This document shows positions 34,025-42,897 of a stretch of 64,000 bases of DNA, piece by piece. The translations under genes were made by a program, and so were the position numbers. The number at the start of each line of letters is the position of its first letter. Within the stretch, counting starts at the first letter, position 1. The notes below the pieces were generated by a model. The model made no database searches and was not told where the DNA came from. It saw only the letters and a list, made by a program, of their open reading frames with translations. This stretch comes from Myxococcales bacterium UBA1660 (lineage in GTDB: Bacteria > Myxococcota_A > Polyangia > Polyangiales > Houyiibacteriaceae): assembly GCA_002320815.1 (NCBI GenBank), contig DCLA01000072.1, positions 65,319 through 129,318 on the forward strand, in the 5' to 3' direction.

Positions 34025-35874
34025 GGCTCCACCGGCAGGTCGAGGCGCGAGTACTCGGCCCAGGAGCCGTCGTAGTTGGCGAACGTCGCCTCGTCGGCGC
34101 CGAGCTGGAGGAGGGCGAAGTAGACCCCGGCGCTCCGGGTGCCCGATTGGCAGTAGGTGACCACCGGCTGGCCCGGCGCGAGATCGACGTCGGCGAACAT
34201 CCCGGTGAGCTCGGTCGGCGGTCGCAGGCGATGGTCCGCGTCGACGTCGCGCACGATGGACCACCAAGGCAAGTGGCGCGCGCCAGGGATGCGTCCCGCC
34301 CGGGCCGCGCTGGACTTCTGCTGCTCGCCGGTGAACTCCTCGCGCTCCCGGGTGTCCAGGAGCACCGCCTCGTGCTCGGCCACGAAGGCGCTCACGTCCT
34401 CCCAATGCGCCAGGCCCATCTCCGTCGGCTCCACGCTCACCGTGCCCGCCGAGACCTCCGCGCCGGGGCCTTCGGCGAGGCGGTGACCGCGGGCGATCCA
34501 TTGCTGCATCCCGCCATCGAGGATCGCGATGTCCACGCCGTTGCCGCGGAGGGTCCACCAGAGCCGATGGGCCTCGGGACCCCCATCGGTGTAGGCCACC
34601 ACCTTCGAGTCGTCGTGGACCCCCAGCCGCCGCAGGAGCGCCTGGAGCTCTTCCGGTGGGCGGCTCATGCCCGGGATGGGCTCGGAGCTCGAGTAGTCCC
34701 CCCGGTCCAGGGCGCGGGCCGAGGGCAGATGGCCGGCCTCGAAGCGCTCGGTGGGTCGGACGTCGAGGAGCACCAGGCCCCGGGCGCCCAGCGCGGCGGC
34801 CAGCTCGGGCACGCTGATCATCATCTCCGGGTGCTCGAACCCGTTGGCGCGCGCCTCGTCGCCGAAGTGCGCCAGGGCCGCTCGGGCGGCTTCGGGGCTG
34901 GCGGGGTAGGGGTCCATCGGCTGGCCGGGGCCGTCGGGCTGCGACGACGCCATCGACTCGCCGAGCATCGGGGTGCTGGCGCCGCCCTGCTCCGAAGGCG
35001 GCAGGTGGAGGTACCAACCGCCCACCAGCAGCGTCACCCCGAGGAGCACGCCCACGAGCACGCGGCCGCGTTGCGGCAGGACCGCGCCCAGGGGCCACGC
35101 GGTGGCCACGAAGAAGTTCTTTGGGAAGGTCTCCACCCCGGGGAAGCCCAGCTTCTTCGGGGGCTCGTCGGGCATGTAGGCGGTGCCGAAGATCCAATCC
35201 CAGCAGCTGAAGATGATCCCGAAGTTCTTGGTGGTGGTCCGGTCGCCCTCGTAGTCGTGATGCCAGATGTGCATCCGCGGGCTGTTCAGGAGGTAGCGCA
35301 GCGGGCCCCAAGTGATCCCGAGATTGGCGTGGTTCAGGTGCCCGATCAGGGTCCCGAAGATGGCGTGGAAGAGCACCGCCTCGGTGGCGAAACCGAACCA
35401 CGCCAGGGGCAGGTAGAGCACCGCCCGGTAGACCGCGACCTCGGTCCATTGGAAGCGGAAGGACACGATCCAGTCCATCTCGCCGTCTTCCACCGAGTGG
35501 TGGCATTTGTGGGTCTCCCAGAGCCAGGGGACCCGGTGCAGCAGGTTGTGCACGCACCACTGGAGGAAATCGATGGCGAAGAGGGCGACCAGGATCTGCG
35601 CCCACATCGGCCAGTCGGCGGCCGCGTTCCGATATACGGCGTCGGTCCACCCCCGGTCGGCGAACCACCCGTCGAGGGGCGGCAGGATCCAATGGGTGGC
35701 GATCCCGAAGAAGATCACGCCCAGGAAGTGGCCGTTGAAGACGAGGTGGAGCACGTCCCAGCCCAATGTCCGGCGGAGCTGCTTCTGGTCCTTGCGGTAG
35801 GGGAAGAAGCGCTCCAGCCCCGCTACGAAGACGGAGATGGCGGCCAGCGAGATGGGGTAGAGGTAGGCGCTCAT
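34021..35874 (-). CDS. Membrane fatty-acid-hydroxylase domain fused to tandem rhodanese
   Basis: A 617-residue fusion. Residues 1-265 are a sterol desaturase/fatty acid hydroxylase with helices and the di-iron histidine boxes H109-x3-H113, H122-x2-HH126, H179-x2-H182 and H202-x2-HH206. A connecting helix (about 270-288) follows. Residues 355-617 are two rhodanese domains: the first lacks the catalytic Cys (AYTDGGPEAH), the second has YCQSGTRS with Cys575, as in classic thiosulfate sulfurtransferases. The sulfurtransferase should release sulfite from thiosulfate, feeding the downstream sulfite oxidase. I know of no standard family with this fusion. ATG 35874 starts the hydroxylase helix. Confidence 0.82.
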   Translation of the reverse strand: MSAYLYPISLAAISVFVAGLERFFPYRKDQKQLRRTLGWDVLHLVFNGHFLGVIFFGIATHWILPPLDGWFADRGWTDAVYRNAAADWPMWAQILVALFAIDFLQWCVHNLLHRVPWLWETHKCHHSVEDGEMDWIVSFRFQWTEVAVYRAVLYLPLAWFGFATEAVLFHAIFGTLIGHLNHANLGITWGPLRYLLNSPRMHIWHHDYEGDRTTTKNFGIIFSCWDWIFGTAYMPDEPPKKLGFPGVETFPKNFFVATAWPLGAVLPQRGRVLVGVLLGVTLLVGGWYLHLPPSEQGGASTPMLGESMASSQPDGPGQPMDPYPASPEAARAALAHFGDEARANGFEHPEMMISVPELAAALGARGLVLLDVRPTERFEAGHLPSARALDRGDYSSSEPIPGMSRPPEELQALLRRLGVHDDSKVVAYTDGGPEAHRLWWTLRGNGVDIAILDGGMQQWIARGHRLAEGPGAEVSAGTVSVEPTEMGLAHWEDVSAFVAEHEAVLLDTREREEFTGEQQKSSAARAGRIPGARHLPWWSIVRDVDADHRLRPPTELTGMFADVDLAPGQPVVTYCQSGTRSAGVYFALLQLGADEATFANYDGSWAEYSRLDLPVEP

Positions 35875-36098
35875 CGGGGAGGGTGACGGGCGGGGTCGAT
35901 GGCCCGAGGAACGGATGGGCTGCAAGAGGTGGACCGCGGTCCCGGGAGCGCGCGTCGCGAGAGATCCCGGGGCGCCTGCACCGCTTTGCAACGGAGGGTG
36001 CAACGAGACGCATCCACGGCCCGCAAATCCCACCGGGATCTTTGCTGTTTTCATCGCCCCGAAACAACGTCGAAATCTGGGCGAGCTAGCATCCGCCG
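35875..36098. promoter_or_regulatory. Divergent promoter region for sulfur operon and urease operon
   Basis: 224 bp between two divergent operon starts. An A/T-richer patch at about 36030-36075 (including GCTGTTTTCATCG and ACAACGTCGAAATC) stands out against the GC-rich background and is a likely promoter zone. I find no clear -35/-10 pair, riboswitch or palindrome. Confidence 0.45.
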
Positions 36099-36974
36099 AT
36101 GTTGACGGCCTCGGAGGTCGAAGCTCCCCTCGCGGCACCCGAGCCCGCCGCCGGACCGGTGCGTCGCTGGGCCGCCCGGCTGGACCTGGAGCTGCGCGAG
36201 CGGGCCGGGCGAACCCGCCTCGGCCGGGTGGAGCACGAGGGGCCGCTGCGGATCCAGCGGGCCTTCCACCCCGAGGACGACGGTACCGCGCACGTGGTGA
36301 TCCTCCATCCGCCGGGCGGGTGCGTGGGCGGCGACGAGCTGCGCATCCGCGGCCGGGTCCGCGCTGGAGCCCGCGCGCTCCTGTCCACGCCCGGAGCGGG
36401 GAAGATCTACCGCACCAACGGGTACCGCGCGGCCCTGCACACCGAGCTCGCCGTCGAGGCGGGCGCGGCCCTGGAGCACGTGCCCCAGGAGATGGTGGTC
36501 TACGAAGGGGCCGACGCCCTGCTGCGCACCGAGGTGGAGCTGGCCCCCGGCTCCAGCTTCCTCGGCTGGGAGGTCGTCTGCCTCGGCCGCCCGGCCGCGG
36601 ACGAAGGCTTCGAGCGCGGGTCCCTGCGCCTGGACTTCACCGTGCGCCTCGGCGACCGACCGGTCTTCGTCGAGCGCGGCGACGTGGCCGGCGGCGGCGC
36701 CTTCGGTGGTGCGCGCTGGGGCCTGGGGGGCCACGCGGCCTTCGGGACGCTGGTCGCCACCGGGGACGCCACCCGTGCCGTGCGCGAGGCCCTGACCGAC
36801 GCTCGCTGCGAAGCCGGCGCGACCACGCTGCGGAGCGCCGCCGGGCCGCTCACCGTGGTGCGGGCGCTGGGACCCGATGGAACCCGGGTCCGTGCGACCC
36901 TGGAGGCCGCCCGCCACCGAATCCGCGACGCCTGGGGGCGGCCGCGCATCGATCCCGGCATCTGGAGGAGCTGA
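36099..36974 (+). CDS. ureD: Urease accessory protein UreD
   Basis: A 291-residue urease maturation scaffold. Family stretches seen: GPLRIQRAFHPEDDGTAHVVILHPPGGCVGGD near the N-terminus, STPGAGKIYRTNGYRA in the core and HVPQEMVVYEGA. UreD binds the apo-urease with UreF and UreG and opens the active site for nickel and CO2 delivery. It starts the operon ureDABCEFG plus permease. The stop TGA overlaps the ATG of ureA by one base. The operon is divergent from the sulfur operon. Confidence 0.93.
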   Translation: MLTASEVEAPLAAPEPAAGPVRRWAARLDLELRERAGRTRLGRVEHEGPLRIQRAFHPEDDGTAHVVILHPPGGCVGGDELRIRGRVRAGARALLSTPGAGKIYRTNGYRAALHTELAVEAGAALEHVPQEMVVYEGADALLRTEVELAPGSSFLGWEVVCLGRPAADEGFERGSLRLDFTVRLGDRPVFVERGDVAGGGAFGGARWGLGGHAAFGTLVATGDATRAVREALTDARCEAGATTLRSAAGPLTVVRALGPDGTRVRATLEAARHRIRDAWGRPRIDPGIWRS

Positions 36975-37276
36975 TGGAGCTATCACCGAGAGACAAGGAC
37001 AAGCTGCTGATCTTCTGCGCGGGCCTGCTCGCCGAGCGGCGGCGCGAGGCCGGGATCTCCCTGAACTACCCGGAGGCCATCGCGCTGATCTCCTCGGCGA
37101 TCCTCGAGGGGGCGCGGGCGGGTAAGACCGTGGCCGAGCTGATGACCCTGGGGACCCAGGTGCTGACCCGCGAAGAGGTGATGGAGGGCGTCCCGGAGAT
37201 GATCGACGAGGTCCAGGTCGAGGCCACTTTCCCCGACGGCACCAAGCTGGTGACCGTTCACGAGCCGATCCGATGA
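36974..37276 (+). CDS. ureA: Urease gamma subunit
   Basis: A 100-residue small structural subunit of the (UreABC)3 urease. The start MELSPRDKDKLLIFCAGLLA and the stretch LNYPEAIALISSAILEGARAGKTVAELM are typical. It caps the trimer and helps assembly, without catalytic residues. It overlaps ureB by 4 bp, so translation is coupled and the A:B:C stoichiometry can be kept. Confidence 0.95.
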   Translation: MELSPRDKDKLLIFCAGLLAERRREAGISLNYPEAIALISSAILEGARAGKTVAELMTLGTQVLTREEVMEGVPEMIDEVQVEATFPDGTKLVTVHEPIR

Positions 37277-37617
37277 GCGGCGCGAAGAGCGGCGGCGGGT
37301 TCGTGCCCGGTGAGGTCCGCGCGGCCCCGGGCACCCTGGAGCTGAACGCGGGCCGGCCCAAGATCACCCTGGAGGTCGCCAACTCGGGCGACCGCCCGGT
37401 GCAGGTCGGCTCCCACTACCACTTCGCCGAGACCAACCCGGCGCTGAAGTTCGACCGCGCCGCGGCCCGGGGCATGCGGCTGGACATCCCCGCGGGGACG
37501 GCGGTGCGCTTCGAACCCGGCCAGAGCCGGGAGGTGACCCTGGTCGCCTACGCCGGCGCGCGCGCGGTCTACGGCTTTCGAGGCGAGGTCATGGGCCCGC
37601 TGGAGGACGAAGGATGA
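37273..37617 (+). CDS. ureB: Urease beta subunit
   Basis: A 114-residue structural subunit. Recognised by GEVRAAPGTLELNAGRP, VQVGSHYHFAETNPALKFDR, and the ending VTLVAYAGARAVYGFRGEVMG. It packs against UreC in the (abc)3 trimer. It overlaps both ureA (4 bp) and ureC (4 bp). Confidence 0.95.
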   Translation: MSGAKSGGGFVPGEVRAAPGTLELNAGRPKITLEVANSGDRPVQVGSHYHFAETNPALKFDRAAARGMRLDIPAGTAVRFEPGQSREVTLVAYAGARAVYGFRGEVMGPLEDEG

Positions 37618-39317
37618 GCACCATCGATCGCCGCGAGTACGCGGCCATGTACGGACCGACGGTGGGCGACCGCGTCCGCCTCGCCGACACCGACCTCTGG
37701 ATCCAGGTCGAGGAGGACCGGACCGTCTACGGCGACGAGGTGAAGTTCGGCGGCGGCAAGGTCATCCGCGACGGCATGGGCCAGAGCCAGCGACCGCGCG
37801 CCGAGGTCGTCGACCTGGTGATCACCAACGCGCTGATCGTCGACCACTGGGGCATCGTGAAGGCCGACGTGGGCATCAAGGACGGGCGCATCGTCGGCAT
37901 CGGCAAGGCGGGCAACCCGGACGTCCAGCCCGGGGTGGACATCGCCCTCGGCGCTTCGACCGAGGTCATCGCCGGCGAGGGGCAGATCCTCACCGCGGGC
38001 GCCATCGACGCGCACATCCACTTCATCTGCCCGCAGCAGATCGAGGAGGCCCTGGCCAGCGGCGTGACCACCATGCTCGGCGGCGGCACGGGGCCGGCGA
38101 CGGGCACCAACGCCACCACCTGCACTCCGGGCGCCTGGCACATCCACCGGATGCTGGAGGCGGCCGAGGCCTTCCCGATGAACCTCGGCTTCCTCGGCAA
38201 GGGCAACGCCAGCCTCCCGCTGCCCCTCGAGGAGCAGCTCCGCGCCGGCGCGATGGGCATGAAGCTCCACGAGGACTGGGGCACGACCCCGGCGGCGATC
38301 GACAACTGCCTGACCGTCGCCGACGCCTTCGACGTCCAGGTGGCCATCCACACCGACACCCTGAACGAGTCGGGCTTCGTGGAGGACACCTTCGCGGCCA
38401 TGAAGGGCCGGGCCATCCACGCCTACCACACCGAGGGCGCGGGCGGGGGGCACGCGCCCGACATCATCACCGCCGCGGGTCGGAGCAACATCCTGCCCTC
38501 GAGCACCAACCCGACGCGGCCCTACACGGTGAACACGATCGACGAGCACCTCGACATGCTCATGGTCTGTCACCACCTGGACCCGAAGATCCCCGAGGAC
38601 GTGGCCTTCGCCGAGTCGCGGATCCGGAAAGAGACCATCGCCGCGGAGGACATCCTCCACGACCTCGGCGCCTTCAGCATGATCGCCAGCGACTCGCAGG
38701 CGATGGGGCGCGTGGGCGAGGTGGTGGTGCGCACCTTCCAGACCGCGCACAAGATGAAGGTCCAGCGCGGCAGCCTCGCCGAGGACCCGGCGGAGCACGA
38801 CAACTTCCGGGTGCGCCGCTACATCGCGAAGATCACCATCAACCCCGCGCTGACCCACGGCATCGGTCACGAGGTGGGCTCGGTGGAGGTGGGGAAGTTG
38901 GCGGACCTCTGCCTGTGGAAGCCCGCCTTCTTCGGCGTGAAGCCCTCGTTGGTCCTCAAGGGGGGCTTCATCGCCATGGCGCCGATGGGCGATCCGAACG
39001 CGTCCATCCCCACGCCCCAGCCGACGCACTACCGGCCGATGTTCGGGTCCTATGGCCGCGCCCGGTCCCAGACCTCGCTGACCTTCATGTCCCAGGCCGC
39101 CGTGGACGCCGGCGTGGGGGACGCCCTGGGTCTCGCCAAGCGCATCGTGGCCTGCAAGGGCACCCGGACCATCCGCAAGAAGGACCTCGTCCTCAACGAC
39201 CATGCCCCCAAGATCGAGGTCGATCCGCATACCTACGAAGTGCGCGCGGACGGCCAGCTCCTGACCTGCGAGCCGGCGAAGGTGCTCCCCATGGCGCAGC
39301 GCTACTTCCTCTTCTGA
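37614..39317 (+). CDS. ureC: Urease alpha subunit, catalytic
   Basis: A 567-residue nickel hydrolase subunit that splits urea to ammonia and carbamate. The numbering coincides exactly with the classic enterobacterial protein: nickel ligands His134, His136 (AHIHFI), carbamylated Lys217 (MKLHEDW), His246, His272 and Asp360, with catalytic His320 in the flap (VCHHLDPKIPEDVAF). All are present, so an active enzyme is expected once matured. Length is exactly that of the family. It is followed 10 bp later by ureE. Confidence 0.97.
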   Translation: MSTIDRREYAAMYGPTVGDRVRLADTDLWIQVEEDRTVYGDEVKFGGGKVIRDGMGQSQRPRAEVVDLVITNALIVDHWGIVKADVGIKDGRIVGIGKAGNPDVQPGVDIALGASTEVIAGEGQILTAGAIDAHIHFICPQQIEEALASGVTTMLGGGTGPATGTNATTCTPGAWHIHRMLEAAEAFPMNLGFLGKGNASLPLPLEEQLRAGAMGMKLHEDWGTTPAAIDNCLTVADAFDVQVAIHTDTLNESGFVEDTFAAMKGRAIHAYHTEGAGGGHAPDIITAAGRSNILPSSTNPTRPYTVNTIDEHLDMLMVCHHLDPKIPEDVAFAESRIRKETIAAEDILHDLGAFSMIASDSQAMGRVGEVVVRTFQTAHKMKVQRGSLAEDPAEHDNFRVRRYIAKITINPALTHGIGHEVGSVEVGKLADLCLWKPAFFGVKPSLVLKGGFIAMAPMGDPNASIPTPQPTHYRPMFGSYGRARSQTSLTFMSQAAVDAGVGDALGLAKRIVACKGTRTIRKKDLVLNDHAPKIEVDPHTYEVRADGQLLTCEPAKVLPMAQRYFLF

Positions 39318-39326
39318 GAGACGACC

Positions 39327-39821
39327 ATGCTCGAGATCCGCAGCCGCCACGACGGCGACGAACCCACCGCGACGACCCTGACCCTGCCCTTCGAGCTCCG
39401 GCAGCGGAGCCGCCTGCGGGCGACCCTCGCGGACGGCCGGGAGGTGGGGCTCTTCCTGGCCCGCGGGACCGTGCTCCGCGGAGGTGACCGGCTGCGCGCG
39501 GCCGACGGGACCATCGTCGAGGTGCGCGCCGCGGACGAGACGGTCTCCACCGTGCGCGCGCCGGACCACCACCGGCTGGTCGTGGCCGCCTACCATCTGG
39601 GGAACCGCCACGTCCCGCTGCAGATCGGTGAGGGGTGGCTGCGCTACGAGCACGACCATGTGCTCGACGACATGGTGCGCGGGCTGGGCCTCGAGGTGGC
39701 CGCCGAGGAGGCGCCCTTCGAGCCCGAGGGGGGCGCCTACGAAGGAGGCGGCCACTCGCACTCGCACGGCCACTCGCACTCGCACGGCCACTCGCACTCG
39801 CACTCGCACGGGCACGAGTGA
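39327..39821 (+). CDS. ureE: Urease nickel chaperone UreE with His-rich tail
   Basis: A 164-residue nickel-binding chaperone that hands nickel to UreG. The N-terminal domain (residues 1-70) and the C-terminal metal domain ending NRHVPLQIGEGWLRYEHDHVLDDMVRGLG are typical. The last 24 residues are almost only His-Ser/His-Gly steps, forming a nickel store. The tail is encoded by 39760-39821 in a repetitive CACTCGCACGGC sequence, which can change length by slippage. It overlaps ureF by 4 bp (GTGA). Confidence 0.93.
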   Translation: MLEIRSRHDGDEPTATTLTLPFELRQRSRLRATLADGREVGLFLARGTVLRGGDRLRAADGTIVEVRAADETVSTVRAPDHHRLVVAAYHLGNRHVPLQIGEGWLRYEHDHVLDDMVRGLGLEVAAEEAPFEPEGGAYEGGGHSHSHGHSHSHGHSHSHSHGHE

Positions 39822-40479
39822 GCGCGCTCCCCCGACTCTTCCAGCTCGTCAGCCCGGCGCTCCCGGTGGGCGGCTACACCTGGTCGCGCGGCCTGGAGAC
39901 CGCCGTGGAGCGCGGCTGGGTCACCGACGAGGCCGGCGCCCGCGAGTGGATCACGGGCCTCCTCGGTCACGCCCTCGCGCGCCTCGACGGCCCCCTCCTG
40001 GTCCGCGCCCACCGCGCGCTCCGCGCGGGCGACGACGCGGCGGTGACGCGCTGGGCGCGGCTCTACGACGCGACCCGCGAGACCGCCGAACTCCAGCACG
40101 AGTCCCAGGCCACCGGGCGCGCCCTGGTGCGGCTCCTGGTCGATCTCGAACTGGTGACTCGCGCCGAGCTGCCGGAGGACCTCGAGGACTGCCACGTGGC
40201 CGCCTTCGCCCTCGCCGCCGAGCGGCTGGGCCTCGGCGAAGCCGAGGCGGTCCGCGGGTTCCTCTGGACCTGGCTCGAGGGCTCGGTGGCCGCGGCCATC
40301 AAGGTGGTCCCCCTCGGCCAGACCGCCGGCCAACGGATCCTCCTCGGTCTCGGCGACGCCCTGGAAGAGGCCGCCCGGGTGGCCGAGACTCTCCCCGACG
40401 ACGACCTCGGCGCTTTCGCCCCCGGCCAATCCTTGGCCAGCGCGTGGCACGAGACCCAGCACACCCGCCTCTTCCGATC

Positions 40480-40483
<4 letters not shown>
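39818..40483 (+). CDS. ureF: Urease accessory protein UreF
   Basis: A 221-residue helical accessory protein that recruits UreG to the apo-urease-UreD complex. Family marks: FQLVSPALPVGGYTWSRGLE at the start, EWITGLLGHALARLDGPLL, and GQSLASAWHETQHTRLFRS at the end. GTG 39818 overlaps the ureE stop by 4 bp and matches the family start; the longer open frame upstream lies in ureE. It also overlaps the ureG start (GTG 40480). Confidence 0.92.
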
Positions 40484-41102
<619 letters not shown>

Positions 41103-41106
<4 letters not shown>

Positions 41107-41690
41107 TGGTGGCCCTCGCCGGCCTCGGCGCCGGAGCGCTCCACGTGGTGAGCGGTCCGGACCACCTGGCGGCCCTGGGCCCCGTCGCCGCCCGCGCGCC
41201 CGAGCGCGCGGTGGGCCTCGGCGCGCTCTGGGGCGTGGGTCATGGCGTGGGGGTGCTGCTCATCGCCGGGCTCGCGCGGCTCGGCGGGAGCGCCCTCGAT
41301 CTCGCGAGCCTCTCGGGCTGGGCCGAGGTCGCCGTCGGCGTCGTGCTCGTGATCCTCGGGTTCCGAGCGCTGCGCCGGGTCCACGACCGCACCACCCACG
41401 ACCACCCGGTGGCGGTCCGCAGCGCGCTGGGCGTCGGGCTCCTCCATGGCGCGGCCGGCGCGCACCACCTCTTCGTGGTGCTGCCCAGCCTGCTCCTCGA
41501 GCCCGCCCAGGCGGCGCTCTACCTCGGCGCCTACCTGGTGGCGGCGGTGCTGGCGATGGCCTGCGCCGGCGGTCTGGTCGCCCTCGGGATGCGCGGCCGC
41601 GGGTCGGGGGCCCGGGTGGCCATCCACCGCGCGCTCGGCGCCGCGGCGCTCCTCACCGGTGTGGTCTGGATCGGCGTCAGCCTGGGCTGA
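41103..41690 (+). CDS. UreH-type nickel permease
   Basis: A 195-residue inner-membrane protein with six helices. HVVSGPDHLAAL near the N-terminus is an HX5DH metal motif typical of nickel/cobalt permeases, paired with LGALWGVGHGVGVLL. It likely imports nickel for the urease whose operon it ends. GTG 41103 overlaps the ureG stop (an ATG at 41106 is the alternative start). Its stop codon lies in a palindrome shared with the convergent RCC1 gene. Confidence 0.85.
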
Positions 41691-41693
41691 CGC
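41674..41693. terminator. 20-bp palindrome holding both convergent stop codons
   Basis: GCGTCAGCC-TG-GGCTGACGC is a perfect inverted repeat (9-bp arms). The TGA of the permease gene (41688-41690) and the TGA of the RCC1 gene (41679-41677 on the minus strand) occupy mirror positions in the two arms. The hairpin could end transcription from both sides; there is no T-run. Confidence 0.6.
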
Positions 41694-42897
41694 GCAGGAC
41701 CAACGTGAGCTCCCGGCGGCGATCCTCGTCGGCGGTCCCCAGCATGCCGGCGTAGTTGGAGCCGGTGCAGTAGACGTCGCCGAACTCGTCCCGGGCGCAG
41801 GTGTGGAAGCGCCCGGTGGAGACCTCGCTCCAGGCGCTCCGGGGGGACGGCGGAAGCGGCGTGGGCTCCGGTCGGTCGCTCGTGTCGGTGAGGCCCAACT
41901 GTCCTTCGGTGTTTCGGCCCCAACAGGCCAGCAGACCGTCGGCGATGGCGCAGCCGTGGAAGGTGTCGGTGTCGACCTGGTCCCAGGGCCCGGCGTCGAT
42001 GGTGAAGGGCTCCGCGTGGCCGGTCAGGTCGCCGGTGCCCAACTGGAAATTGCTGTTGTCTCCCCAGCAGTCGATGGCTCCATCGAGCCGCAGAGCGCAA
42101 CCATGATTCTGGCCTACCACCACCTCGACGTGGGCCGCCTCCGACGTCACTTCGGTGGGGGTCCGTCGCTGGCCGGGCGCGTCGGGCCCGAGGCCCAGCT
42201 GATTCGAAGAGTTCCGGCCCCAACACCACAGCGCGCCGCCACGGAGCCCGCAGGTGCTCCCCTGGCCGGTGGAGATGTGCGTCCAGTCGGTCTCCTCGCC
42301 GACCTGGAGGGGCACGTCGGAGTCGGTCGTCGAGATGGGCATGACGCCCAGCTGCCCCTCGGCGTTCCGCCCCCAGCAATAGAGACGACCGCTCTCGGTG
42401 ACCGCACACGTATGCGCCTGTCCTGCGTCGAGATCGAGGACACGTTCCCCGAGCGGCACCGAGGTCGGTACGTCGCGCACTTCGCGGTCCCCGAGCCCCA
42501 GTTGGCCATCTTCATTGGCCCCCCAGCAGTAGACCGTCCCGGCGTCGTCCAGGGCACAGGTGTGATCGTTCAGCGCGACCACGCTGACGAAGCGACGGTC
42601 GCCGGCGACGCGAACGGGCGTGAGCGAGTCGTCCGCGGCCCCGTTCCCCAGGCGGCCGTCGGCGTCCGAGCCCCAGCAGTAGAGCCCGTCGCCGCCCAGG
42701 GCGCAGGTGTGGTCGCTCGCGGCGGCCACCGTGCGACGCCCGGCGATCGGCGAGACCGCGGCGTCCGGCGGCGGCGGCAGGTCGGGGAGCGCGATCCCCT
42801 CGTCGGTGCCCGCGTCGCGGCTGCTGAGCGCGGGCCCGCGCTCGACGCATCCGCAGGCGACCAGGGCCGCGAACGCGACGCACCCGAGGCGGGTCAC
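41677..42897 (-). CDS. RCC1-repeat lipoprotein
   Basis: A 406-residue predicted surface lipoprotein. GTG 42897 overlaps the previous stop by 4 bp; the leader ends in a Cys-rich lipobox (ALVACGC). After a linker containing ALSSRDAGTDEG, seven repeats of the RCC1 propeller follow, each with a Cys pair and a CWG core (TCAL...GLYCWGSDADGRLGNG, and so on). Seven blades give a complete beta-propeller; the regular cysteines suggest disulfides outside the cell. It is a protein-interaction or binding surface, with no catalytic site seen. It is the last gene of the sigma-factor operon. Confidence 0.85.
   Translation of the reverse strand: MTRLGCVAFAALVACGCVERGPALSSRDAGTDEGIALPDLPPPPDAAVSPIAGRRTVAAASDHTCALGGDGLYCWGSDADGRLGNGAADDSLTPVRVAGDRRFVSVVALNDHTCALDDAGTVYCWGANEDGQLGLGDREVRDVPTSVPLGERVLDLDAGQAHTCAVTESGRLYCWGRNAEGQLGVMPISTTDSDVPLQVGEETDWTHISTGQGSTCGLRGGALWCWGRNSSNQLGLGPDAPGQRRTPTEVTSEAAHVEVVVGQNHGCALRLDGAIDCWGDNSNFQLGTGDLTGHAEPFTIDAGPWDQVDTDTFHGCAIADGLLACWGRNTEGQLGLTDTSDRPEPTPLPPSPRSAWSEVSTGRFHTCARDEFGDVYCTGSNYAGMLGTADEDRRRELTLVLRVSPG

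Noticed and set aside
33053..36067. A 1004-codon minus-strand frame joining the GH113-like gene to the rhodanese region
   Set aside because: Only its last 323 codons have family similarity; the rest is the out-of-frame shadow of the hydroxylase-rhodanese gene. The GTG at 34024 is the real start.
39740..39821. Tandem DNA repeat element
   Set aside because: The CACTCGCACGGC pattern encodes the His-rich nickel tail of UreE, so it is explained by the protein.
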